Positions 1-6,271 of a stretch of DNA of 11,403 nt are shown here, piece by piece. Source of the DNA: Gemmatimonadota bacterium. GTDB taxonomy: Bacteria; Gemmatimonadota; Gemmatimonadetes; Gemmatimonadales; GWC2-71-9. The DNA lies in assembly GCA_003221085.1 (NCBI GenBank), contig QHUD01000126.1, forward strand, positions 1 to 11,403, given 5' to 3'. The notes below the pieces were generated by a model that searched no databases, was not told the origin of the DNA, and saw nothing but the letters and a program-made list of their open reading frames with translations. A program made the translations under genes and the position numbers. Positions within the stretch are counted from its first letter, which is position 1. The number at the start of each line of letters is the position of its first letter.

Positions 1-2
1 CG

Positions 3-92
3 GGAGAGCTGCGCTGCCCGGCGTGCGGCGGTGAGATGGACGTCGGTTGGCGCTATTGCGTGAGCTGCGGCCGCGCGACGGGCTTCGAGTGA
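3..92 (+). CDS. C-terminal fragment of a zinc-ribbon protein (5' truncated)
   Basis: Only the last 29 codons are inside the window, so no function can be assigned. The visible tail has two Cys pairs, CPACGG and, fourteen codons after the first pair begins, CVSCGR. This is the arrangement of a short treble-clef or double zinc-ribbon domain that binds one zinc ion. Such C-terminal ribbons are common on bacterial regulatory or membrane-associated proteins of otherwise variable content. The reading frame ends at TGA 90-92. The next gene starts at GTG 89-91, a four-base GTGA overlap, so the two genes are probably translationally coupled. The frame, the Cys spacing and the stop are seen directly; zinc binding is inferred. 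Confidence 0.7.
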   Translation, partial: GELRCPACGGEMDVGWRYCVSCGRATGFE

Positions 93-1126
93 GACGCTGC
101 AGCATCGCCGTGATCCCCGGGGATGGGATCGGCCCCGAAGTCATCAATGCAGCCCTCGGCCCGATCGAGCGGGCCGCCACGAAGCACGGCATCACCCTCG
201 AGCTCGAGCGTCTGCCGTACGGCGCCGATCACTACCTCAAGACCGGGGAAACGCTCCCAGACGAGGCGTTCCACCATCTCCGCGACGACGCGGACGCCAT
301 TTTGCTGGGCGCCATCGGGGACCCGCGCGTACCGGGCAACGAGCACGCGCGCGACATCCTGCTGGGACTCCGGTTCCGGCTCGATCTGTACGTCAACTTC
401 CGTCCGGTGACACTGCTCCATCCCGACCTCACCCCGCTCCGGGGCAACGGCCGGCGGATCGACTTCGTGATCTTCCGCGAGAACACCGAAGGGGTCTATC
501 TCGGCCGAGGGCGCATCGCCGGCGAGGAGTACGTGGCCGAGGAGATCAATACGGCGAAGGGGGTGGACCGCATCATCCGCGCCGCGTTCGAATGGGCGCA
601 GGATCACGGCAAGCGCCAGGTCACGATGAGCGACAAGGCGAACGCGGTGCCCGCTCACAAAATCTGGCAGGACAAGTTCAGACAGGTTGCCTCGGAATTC
701 CCGGAGATCGAGCCGGAGCACCGTTACGTGGACGCGCTCGCGATGGAGCTGGTGCGCGACCCCGAGCGCTTCCAGGTCATCGTGACCAACAATCTGTACG
801 GCGACATTCTTTCCGACCTGAGCGCGGCGCTCGTCGGCGGGCTGGGGCTCGCCGCCAGCGCCAATCTTCACCCCGGCCGGGGAGGAGCCGGGTTGTTCGA
901 GCCGGTGCACGGCTCGGCGCCGCCGCTCGCGGGTAAGGGGGTCGCCAACCCCATGGCGTCGGTCCTCACCGGCGCGCTGATGCTCGAGCAGCTCGGCGCT
1001 CCCGCCGCCGCTGCCGATCTCGAGCGGGCGGTACGGGCGACGCTCGCCGCGGGCGTGCGCACGCCGGACATCGGCGGGAAGGCAACGACCGCGGATGTGG
1101 CGGCGGCTATTGCCGAGCAACTCTGA
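89..1126 (+). CDS. 3-isopropylmalate dehydrogenase-family NAD-dependent decarboxylating dehydrogenase
   Basis: A 345-residue cytosolic enzyme of the isocitrate/isopropylmalate dehydrogenase family, which oxidises and decarboxylates a 2-hydroxy-3-carboxy acid with NAD. The GTG start at 89 overlaps the upstream stop. An in-frame TTG at 47 would add residues lying inside the upstream gene. The N-terminus reads IAVIPGDGIGPEV. Substrate-site residues fall at family spacing: Arg95, Arg105, Arg130, Tyr137, Lys183 (in SDKANAV), and Asp215, Asp239, Asp243 (in NNLYGDILSD). The NAD-binding stretch EPVHGSAP is at 271-278 and favours NAD over NADP. The substrate loop reads RENTEGVY, not the RELTGG seen in many LeuB proteins. 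That form occurs in an LeuB-like clade and also in homoisocitrate and tartrate dehydrogenases, so the substrate is not certain. No other leucine gene is in view. The family is certain; leucine biosynthesis is the most likely role. Confidence 0.85.
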   Translation: MRRCSIAVIPGDGIGPEVINAALGPIERAATKHGITLELERLPYGADHYLKTGETLPDEAFHHLRDDADAILLGAIGDPRVPGNEHARDILLGLRFRLDLYVNFRPVTLLHPDLTPLRGNGRRIDFVIFRENTEGVYLGRGRIAGEEYVAEEINTAKGVDRIIRAAFEWAQDHGKRQVTMSDKANAVPAHKIWQDKFRQVASEFPEIEPEHRYVDALAMELVRDPERFQVIVTNNLYGDILSDLSAALVGGLGLAASANLHPGRGGAGLFEPVHGSAPPLAGKGVANPMASVLTGALMLEQLGAPAAAADLERAVRATLAAGVRTPDIGGKATTADVAAAIAEQL

Positions 1127-1158
1127 GCGTCCGCTTCAGGTGACGCGGGCTCAGTGAC

Positions 1159-1204
1159 CAGATCCTTCGCTCGCGCGCGTGCCGCGCGCTCGCTCAGGAT
1201 GACA
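1159..1204. repeat. Palindromic intergenic repeat, copy 1 (REP-like)
   Basis: A 46-base element starting CAGATCCTTCGC and ending CTCAGGATGACA. It can fold on itself: ATCCT at 1162-1166 pairs with AGGAT at 1196-1200, and the centre is CGCGCG/CGCGCG around TGC. Copy 2 at 1262-1295 carries the same two ends in reverse orientation with a different, shorter centre. The pair resembles REP/BIME-type extragenic palindromes. Similarity to any named family was not tested. Confidence 0.8.
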
Positions 1205-1261
1205 ACGCCACGCGGGGGGGTAGGGATCTCTCACTTTCCCCCATCGCGAAGCGAGGAAGCG

Positions 1262-1295
1262 TGTCATCCTGAGCGCCGCAGGCGCGAAGGATCTG
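1262..1295. repeat. Palindromic intergenic repeat, copy 2 (inverted relative to copy 1)
   Basis: A 34-base element. Its outer 12 bases (GCGAAGGATCTG, 1284-1295) are the exact reverse complement of 1159-1170. Its inner 13 bases (1262-1274) are the exact reverse complement of 1192-1204. Internally ATCCT/AGGAT and GCGCC-GCA-GGCGC also pair, so it can form its own hairpin or a long one with copy 1. The 57 bases between the copies include a run of seven or more G and a short TCGCGAAGCGA palindrome, but no recognisable gene. Confidence 0.8.
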
Positions 1296-1301
1296 TTTTC
1301 T

Positions 1302-1326
1302 AGGGCGGGTAGCGCCCTACCGCCCT
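1302..1326. repeat. Hairpin in the leader upstream of the thiolase gene
   Basis: AGGGCG (1302-1307) pairs with CGCCCT (1321-1326) and GTAG (1309-1312) pairs with CTAC (1317-1320). They enclose a CGCC loop and leave one bulged G. There is no T run after it on the plus strand, so it does not look like an intrinsic terminator for the upstream gene. It lies about 50 bases before the thiolase ATG and would be in that mRNA leader if transcription starts upstream. Confidence 0.5.
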
Positions 1327-1375
1327 CCCCCGATCTCCCCGATATTCCCCTGGTCTCACGTGGAGCTTCCCCCCA

Positions 1376-2520
1376 ATGAAGACCCAGGGTTCCAATACAG
1401 ATGTCGTGTTCCTTTCGGGTGTCCGGACCGGCTTCGGCACCTTCGGCGGCTCGCTGAAGGAGCTCTCGGCGATCGAGCTCGGTGCCGTGGCCGCGAAGCA
1501 CGCGCTCGAGCGCTCGGGCGTCCCGCCGGGCGAGGTGGGGCACAGTGTGTTCGGCAACGCCCTCCAGACGTCCGCCGATGCGATTTACTGCGCCCGGCAT
1601 ATCGGGCTCAAGGCGGGACTACCCATCGAGGTCCCGGCGGTCACGGTGAACCGGCTGTGCGGCTCGGGGTTCGAGGCCATCACCCAGGGCGCGCAGCTCA
1701 TTCTCCTGGGTGAAGCGCAGGCGGTGCTCGCCGGCGGCACGGAGTCCATGAGCCAGGCGCCGCATGTGGTGCGCGGCGCGCGCTGGGGCCTGCGCCTCGG
1801 GCCGTCGGCCCCGCTCGAAGACCTCCTCTGGGAGGCGCTCAAGGACCCGCAGTGCGGCCTCTCCATGGCCGAGACCGCCGAGGGGCTGGCGGACAAGTAC
1901 AAGCTGACCAGGAAGGACGTGGACGAGGTGGCGCTCGCGTCGCAGCGCCGCGCCAAAGAGGCCTGGGACGCGTGCGTGTTCCAGGACGAGGTCGTACCGG
2001 TGACGGTAAAGGGAAAGAAAGGTGAGCCGACCGAGTATCGCGCCGATGAGCACATGCGACCCAATACCACGCTCGAGGTGCTGCTCTCCCTCAAGCCTTA
2101 TTTCCGGAAGGACGGGCTCGTTACCGCGGGGAACGCCTCCGGGATCGTGGACGGTGCCGCGGCGACGGTCATCGCGGGCGCGGACTACGCCAAGGCCCAC
2201 GGCCTGAAGCCGCTGGGCCGCCTCGTGGCCTGGGCGGTGGTCGGGGTCGAGCCCAAGTACATGGGCATCGGTCCTGCCCCCGCGGCGCGCAAGGCGCTGC
2301 AAAAGGCCGGGATGAAGCTCCAGCAGATGGATCTGGTGGAGGTGAACGAGGCGTTTGCGCCGCAGTATCTCGCCGTGGAACGCGAGCTTGGCCTCGACCG
2401 CGGCAAGACCAACGTACACGCCACGCCCTGCGCCGCGCGAAGCAGCGCTTCGGCCTCGGCTCCGCCTGCATCGGGGGCGGCCAGGGCGCGGCGGTGATCG
2501 TGGAAGCCTTCCCGGCCTGA
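1376..2520 (+). pseudogene. Thiolase (acetyl-CoA acetyltransferase family), C-terminally deleted and frameshifted
   Basis: Intact thiolases make or cleave acetoacetyl-CoA or longer 3-ketoacyl-CoA. The first 348 codons look normal: N-terminal VRTGFGTFGGSL, the nucleophile Cys95 in NRLCGSGFE, GGTESMSQAP, GNASGIVDGAAA and EVNEAFAPQ. After NVH (ending 2419) the usual GGAIALGHP...SGxR segment with the catalytic His is absent. The sequence jumps to what should be the next helix. From 2422 that helix is in another frame, reading HALRRAKQRFGLGSACIGG, with the second catalytic Cys in CIGGGQG, and it ends at TGA 2518-2520. The original frame instead gives about 25 unrelated residues and stops at 2497. 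The gap fits a loss of about 64 bases (3n+1). GGAG at 1362-1365 is a possible ribosome site. This is either a real pseudogene or an assembly gap; as read, the product cannot be active. Confidence 0.85.
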
Positions 2521-2532
2521 AGAGGAGTCGCG

Positions 2533-3363
2533 ATGGACATCGTAGTGACGGCTATTCTCGGCACACTGGCGCTGTATTTGTTCGGCGGCCTCAAAGTGCT
2601 GCGCGAATACGAGCGAGCGGTGTACTTCTTCCTGGGGCGGTCGTGGGGCGCGAAGGGGCCCGGGCTGATTTACGTGCCGCCGCTGTTCGCCAAGACACAG
2701 CTGGTATCGCTCCGCGTCGTAGCGCTGGACATCCCACCGCAGGACGTCATCACCCGCGACAACATCTCGATCAAGGTGAATGCGGTCCTGTACATGCGCG
2801 TGAAGGAGCCGGTCAAAGCGGTGATCGGCGTGGAGAACTATCTCTACGCCACGAGCCAGCTCGCCCAGACCACGCTCCGCTCCGTGCTGGGTGAGACCGA
2901 AATGGACGAGCTCCTCATGAACCGGGAGAAGATCAACGCCATCCTGAAGAACATCATCGACAAGCGCACCGAGGAGTGGGGTGTCGAGGTGTCGGCGGTG
3001 GAGGTGAAAGACGTGGACCTGCCGCCCGAGATGAAGCGCGCGATGGCGCGGCAGGCCGAGGCGGAGCGGGAGCGCCGCGCCAAGATCATCAACGCGGAGG
3101 GGGAGCTCCAGGCCTCGGAGAAGCTCGCCCAGGCGGCGCACATCATCGGTGCCGAGCCCGCGGCCATCCAGCTGCGGTTCCTTCAGACGGTGACCGAAAT
3201 CGCTTCCGAGAACAACTCGACCACCATTTTCCCCCTGCCGCTCGAGCTGTTCCGCGGATTCCTCGAGAGCGTCGGTAGGCGCGTCGCGACGCCGGCGCTT
3301 CCCGAGAAGGCGTCTGGCGAGACGCTCCCGGCTGCGCCGGCAAAGACGAAGGCCGAGGCGTAG
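2533..3363 (+). CDS. Slipin / stomatin-like SPFH (band 7) membrane protein
   Basis: A 276-residue protein of the SPFH superfamily, which forms membrane-anchored oligomeric scaffolds in lipid microdomains. Residues 3-19 are a hydrophobic N-terminal anchor. The SPFH domain follows, with YERAVYFFLGR, KGPGLIYVPP, VSLRVVALDIPPQDVITRDN and the prokaryotic-slipin-like VNAVLYMRV and LRSVLGETEMDELL. Residues 165-205 are an Ala/Glu/Arg-rich helix (MARQAEAERERRAKIINAEG) typical of the coiled-coil part. A hydrophobic TIFPLPLEL segment near 231-239 and a Pro/Ala/Lys tail complete it. The start is supported by AGAGGAG at 2521-2527, five bases before ATG. Slipins are often next to an NfeD-type partner. None is here; instead an unrelated membrane protein begins two bases after the stop. 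The family call is strong; the cellular role is inferred. Confidence 0.93.
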   Translation: MDIVVTAILGTLALYLFGGLKVLREYERAVYFFLGRSWGAKGPGLIYVPPLFAKTQLVSLRVVALDIPPQDVITRDNISIKVNAVLYMRVKEPVKAVIGVENYLYATSQLAQTTLRSVLGETEMDELLMNREKINAILKNIIDKRTEEWGVEVSAVEVKDVDLPPEMKRAMARQAEAERERRAKIINAEGELQASEKLAQAAHIIGAEPAAIQLRFLQTVTEIASENNSTTIFPLPLELFRGFLESVGRRVATPALPEKASGETLPAAPAKTKAEA

Positions 3364-3365
3364 GC

Positions 3366-4184
3366 ATGGCGGGCGAGCTCATCGGTCGCGACGCGCTGGA
3401 GCGCATCATCCAGCGCGCGGCGGAGCTCCAGGCCGGCGAGCAGGACATCGGCGAGGGACTCACCGAACCCGAGCTGCTCGCGCTGGGCCAGGACGTCGGG
3501 ATTCCGTCGCGCTACCTGCGCCAGGCGTTGCTCGAAGAGCAGACGCGTCCTCCGGTCGAAGCGCGCGGGGGCCTGATGGCGTGGCTGGTCGGCCCCGGAC
3601 GGCTCTCCGCCCAACGCGTGGTGGCGGGAGAGCCCACCGCGGTCGATCGCGCCCTCAGTCACTGGATGCAACAGGAGGAGCTGCTCCAGGTGAAGCGGCG
3701 CTACCCCGACCAAACCACTTGGGAGCCGAAGGTTGGCGCGTTCGCGTCGATCCAGCGAGCGCTCGGATCGGGGGGGCGGCGGTTCGCGCTTGCGCGAGCG
3801 GCGGAAGTGGCCGGCCGGGTGACTCCGCTCGAGAGCGGCTTTTGCCACGTCCAGCTCGTCGCGGACGTGCGTAATGGGCGGACGCAACGGCTCGCTGGCG
3901 CTAGCACGCTCCTGGGCGTGGGGACGGCGGCGACCGGCGCCCTTTGGTTGATGGGGCTGCTGGCACCGTTCCCCTTCCTGCCGCTCCTGATTCTCGGTCC
4001 GGCGGCCGCTGCGATTCTTCGCAGCCATCGTGCGCAGCACGAGCACATCCAGATCGGGCTGGAGCAGGTGCTGGACCGGCTCGAGCGCGGAGAGATCAAA
4101 CCCGGGCATGCACTGCCGGGCCAGCAAGCGAGTCCGCTGCTGCGCATCGCTGAAGAGATCCGCACATTGATCAACCCCCGATGA
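3366..4184 (+). CDS. Unknown two-helix membrane protein coupled to the slipin gene
   Basis: A 272-residue protein of no family I recognise. Residues 8-58 form a helical N-terminal module (LERIIQRAAELQAGEQDIGE, then LTEPELLALGQDVGIPSRYL) that resembles a small helix-turn-helix-like bundle. I have seen similar stretches at the start of hypothetical membrane proteins. A middle soluble part (about 70-175) contains a Trp/Gln patch and basic segments. Two close hydrophobic helices (about 178-200 and 203-218, joined by PFPF) follow, then a polar helix rich in His, Gln and Glu (219-243). No catalytic motif is visible. It starts two bases after the slipin stop, so the two are almost certainly co-transcribed and probably translationally coupled. 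A role as partner of the slipin is suggested by position only. Confidence 0.8.
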   Translation: MAGELIGRDALERIIQRAAELQAGEQDIGEGLTEPELLALGQDVGIPSRYLRQALLEEQTRPPVEARGGLMAWLVGPGRLSAQRVVAGEPTAVDRALSHWMQQEELLQVKRRYPDQTTWEPKVGAFASIQRALGSGGRRFALARAAEVAGRVTPLESGFCHVQLVADVRNGRTQRLAGASTLLGVGTAATGALWLMGLLAPFPFLPLLILGPAAAAILRSHRAQHEHIQIGLEQVLDRLERGEIKPGHALPGQQASPLLRIAEEIRTLINPR

Positions 4185-4197
4185 GCGTGGGAGCGCG

Positions 4198-5085
4198 ATG
4201 ACCGACATCAAGCGGGTTGGGGTGCTGGGCGCGGGGTTGATGGGCAGCGGGATCGCCCAGGGAGCCGCCGCGGCGGGATACGACACGACGGTGCGGGACG
4301 TGTCTCAGCAGGTGTGGGACAAGGCGCGGGCCGGGATCGAGAAATCGCTCGCCAAGTTCGTGGAAAAAGGAAAGCTCACGGCCGCGGACCGCGACGCGAC
4401 CCTCAAGCGCCTGCGGTTCACGACCGCCACGGCCGACTTGAAGGCCTGCGACATCGTGGTGGAAGCCGTCACCGAGGACCTGGAGCTCAAGAACACGCTC
4501 TGGACGGAGCTCGACGGCCTGTGCGGCCCCGCCGCCATCTTCGCCTCCAACACCTCGAGCCTCACGATCGCGGCCATGGCCGCGGCCACGAAGCGGGGTG
4601 ACCGCTTCGTGGGATTGCACTTCTTCAACCCCGTGCCGCTGATGCCGCTCGTCGAGGTCGTCCGGACGGTGACCACCTCGGCAGAGACGTTTCAACGCGC
4701 GTTTGCGTTCGCCAAATCGCTTGGCAAAGAGCCCGTGGCGGCGAAAGACAACTCCGGCTTCATCGTCAATCTCCTGCTCGTGCCGTACCTGCTCGACGCG
4801 ATCCGGGCGGTCGAGCGCGGCGTGGGGAGCGTGCCGGACATCGACAAGGCGATGCAGCTCGGCTGCGGCTATCCGATGGGGCCGCTCACCCTGCTCGACT
4901 TCGTCGGCCTGGATACGACGTACAAGATCGCCGAGATCATGTTCACCGAGTACCGCGAGCAGCGGTACGCCCCGCCCCCGCTCCTCAAGCGGATGGTCTT
5001 GGCCGGGATGAATGGCCGGAAGAGCGGCAAAGGCTTCTACGACTATTCCGTCGATCCACCCAAAGTGCTCGCCCTCGGCGTCTGA
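4198..5085 (+). CDS. 3-hydroxyacyl-CoA (3-hydroxybutyryl-CoA) dehydrogenase
   Basis: A 295-residue cytosolic NAD(P)-dependent enzyme that interconverts acetoacetyl-CoA or another 3-ketoacyl-CoA with the 3-hydroxyacyl-CoA. The Rossmann dinucleotide motif GAGLMGSGIAQ is at 10-20. Ser120/Ser121 lie in SNTSSL. The catalytic His141 (HFFNPVPLMPLVEVV) and its partner Glu153 are at the family spacing. DNSGFIVNLLL, with the conserved Asn191, starts the C-terminal domain, which continues with GCGYPMGPLTLLDFVGLD and ends with GRKSGKGFYDY. The length matches stand-alone short-chain dehydrogenases of the Hbd/PaaH type. It is preceded by GGGAG at 4189-4193. The neighbouring thiolase would supply acetoacetyl-CoA if it were intact, so the cluster points to butanoyl-CoA, PHB or beta-oxidation metabolism. 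Substrate chain length cannot be read from sequence. Confidence 0.93.
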   Translation: MTDIKRVGVLGAGLMGSGIAQGAAAAGYDTTVRDVSQQVWDKARAGIEKSLAKFVEKGKLTAADRDATLKRLRFTTATADLKACDIVVEAVTEDLELKNTLWTELDGLCGPAAIFASNTSSLTIAAMAAATKRGDRFVGLHFFNPVPLMPLVEVVRTVTTSAETFQRAFAFAKSLGKEPVAAKDNSGFIVNLLLVPYLLDAIRAVERGVGSVPDIDKAMQLGCGYPMGPLTLLDFVGLDTTYKIAEIMFTEYREQRYAPPPLLKRMVLAGMNGRKSGKGFYDYSVDPPKVLALGV

Positions 5086-5120
5086 CGCTCGTCACTCCAA
5101 CCCTCACTACAAGGATCCGC

Positions 5121-5705
5121 ATGTTCGGCTACGACTGGCCCCGCTTCCACGCGGCTGTGAACGATTTCCCCGCTGCGTTGCTCGTCGTGACGGTGCTGTT
5201 CGACCTCGGCGCCTGGCTCACGAAGCGCGACTCGCTCAAATCGGCGGCGTTGTGGACCCTCTGGGTCGGGGTGATCGGCGGCTGGATAGCGGTGATCGCC
5301 GGCCTCCAGGCGGAAGACGCGATCGAGCACGGCGAGGCGATTCACGAGCTGATGGAAGTGCACGAGACGCTGGCGCTCACCACCATGGGCATCTTCACTG
5401 TGGTGCTCGTGTGGAAGCTGTTCCGCCGCTCCAAACTGACGGGCGCCGAGGAAACCGGACTGCGGGTACTGAGCGTCGCGGGGCTCGTGACCGTCGTCTG
5501 GACCGGCGTGGTCGGCGGGAAGCTGATGTTCGAACACGGGGCGGGCATGCCGAGCGCGGCCATGCAGGCGGAGATGGAGAACCGCGAGGCGGGGCATCAT
5601 CACGAGGAAGGGGAAGCCGAGGAACACGAGCACGCCACGCCGGCGGACTCTACCCAGCGTGCCGGCCACACGCACGCCCCCGGGACGCCGCCGCATAAAC
5701 ACTAA
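5121..5705 (+). CDS. DUF2231-type four-helix membrane protein with His-rich tail
   Basis: A 194-residue integral membrane protein with four predicted helices at about 16-33, 43-62, 84-101 and 116-134. The N-terminus (FHAAVNDFPAALLVVTVLFD) matches the His-x3-Asn-x-Phe-Pro pattern that opens DUF2231 family proteins. That family has no settled biochemical function and is sometimes found with haem or redox proteins. His75, His81 and His139 lie at membrane edges. The soluble tail after residue 155 is rich in His, Glu and Pro, with nine His between 159 and 194 including an HHH cluster, so it could bind a metal such as copper, nickel or zinc. AAGGA at 5110-5114 is the likely ribosome site. It follows the dehydrogenase by 35 bases and may share its transcript. 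The family call is fairly sure; metal binding is inferred. Confidence 0.82.
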   Translation: MFGYDWPRFHAAVNDFPAALLVVTVLFDLGAWLTKRDSLKSAALWTLWVGVIGGWIAVIAGLQAEDAIEHGEAIHELMEVHETLALTTMGIFTVVLVWKLFRRSKLTGAEETGLRVLSVAGLVTVVWTGVVGGKLMFEHGAGMPSAAMQAEMENREAGHHHEEGEAEEHEHATPADSTQRAGHTHAPGTPPHKH

Positions 5706-5717
5706 ACCAGTTCAGAA

Positions 5718-5808
5718 TGTGGAGTGCGGAATGCGGAATGGCAGGGTGAGTGACATGGCGCGCGACCTCTCACTGCGATTCCGCACTCCGCGCTCCGCAC
5801 TCCGCATT
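5718..5808. repeat. Inverted repeat of tandem 7-base units over the next gene's start
   Basis: The left arm has units TGTGGAG, TGCGGAA, TGCGGAA (5718-5738). The right arm (5778-5805) has four units of the complementary type (ATTCCGC, ACTCCGC, GCTCCGC, ACTCCGC). Between the arms GCAG/CTGC and TGAG/CTCA also pair, so the whole stretch can fold as one long imperfect hairpin with the predicted ATG at 5755 near the loop. The right arm is translated as part of the predicted signal peptide. Confidence 0.8.
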
Positions 5809-6267
5809 TGTCTGCTGCTCGCCGCCTGCACCCCCATCACCACCCGTCCCGACTTCCGGCCGGACCCGCGCGCGCTCGTCATCACCCTCGATGCGCGACC
5901 GGAGCGAGTCACCGCTGTGCTCGACAGCCTGGTGCGTGCCGAGAGGCTCGAAGTCGCACATTCCAATGTGCGGGACGGCTACGTCGAGACCGCGTGGTAC
6001 GACACGCAGGCGCATCGCACCCGCCGTCACGAACGCGGGATCACGAATCTCGGCGCCACGGTCAAGATCCGTTTCTGGGCCGACCCCTGGGTCCCGGGTC
6101 AAACCCGCCTCACCATCGAGCCGGTGTATCGGCCCCGCTACGACCCGTCACGCGTCGAGCGTGAGCTCGAGGTGATCGTGCCGAAGGAGCACGAGGGCTA
6201 CAAGCTTGCGCAGCGGTTCGTGGACAAACTGAAAGAGCGATTCGGGGTACCGAAGGCCGCCCAGTAG
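5755..6267 (+). CDS. Small predicted lipoprotein of unknown function
   Basis: From ATG 5755 the protein is 170 residues. Residues 14-25 (SALRICLLLAAC) look like a short signal sequence ending in a lipobox, with Cys25 as the lipidated residue, followed by TPITTRPDFRPDPRAL. The mature part is a compact alpha/beta-like domain: a strand-rich stretch (ALVITLDARPERVTAVLDSL), a paired-arginine region, IRFWADPW, TRLTIEPVYRPRYDP, then an amphipathic C-terminal helix (YKLAQRFVDKLKERF). I do not recognise a named family. The reading frame is open upstream to 5659, but that overlaps the previous gene. GTG 5746 is another in-frame option. AGGG at 5743-5746 gives a weak ribosome site for ATG 5755. Codons 9-18 are encoded by the 7-base repeat element, so the N-terminus may have been altered by repeat insertion. 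It converges on the DUF116 gene with four bases between the stops. Confidence 0.7.
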   Translation: MARDLSLRFRTPRSALRICLLLAACTPITTRPDFRPDPRALVITLDARPERVTAVLDSLVRAERLEVAHSNVRDGYVETAWYDTQAHRTRRHERGITNLGATVKIRFWADPWVPGQTRLTIEPVYRPRYDPSRVERELEVIVPKEHEGYKLAQRFVDKLKERFGVPKAAQ

Positions 6268-6271
6268 CGCG

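Noticed and set aside
53..1120. Long minus-strand reading frame opposite the dehydrogenase gene
   Set aside because: It mirrors a clearly conserved plus-strand gene, its protein is Arg/Gly/Pro-rich without any domain, and such frames are expected in GC-rich DNA.
1151..1600. Minus-strand reading frame covering the repeat block
   Set aside because: It crosses the palindromic repeats and the start of the thiolase gene, and its product has no recognisable motif.
2422..2520. Programmed ribosomal frameshift to restore the thiolase C-terminus
   Set aside because: There is no slippery heptamer, and shifting frame would still leave the catalytic-His segment missing.
2185..3141. Minus-strand frame of about 318 codons across the thiolase/slipin boundary
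   Set aside because: It overlaps two well-supported genes on the other strand and has low-complexity Arg/Leu/His composition; it is a shadow frame.
3183..4286. Minus-strand frame of about 367 codons opposite the unknown membrane protein
   Set aside because: I considered it as an alternative because the plus-strand protein is unrecognised. The plus-strand frame has membrane helices, a coupled start and operon context, while this one does not.
5659..5754. Longer N-terminus for the lipoprotein gene
   Set aside because: It would overlap the end of the DUF2231 gene and put charged, repeat-encoded residues ahead of the signal sequence.
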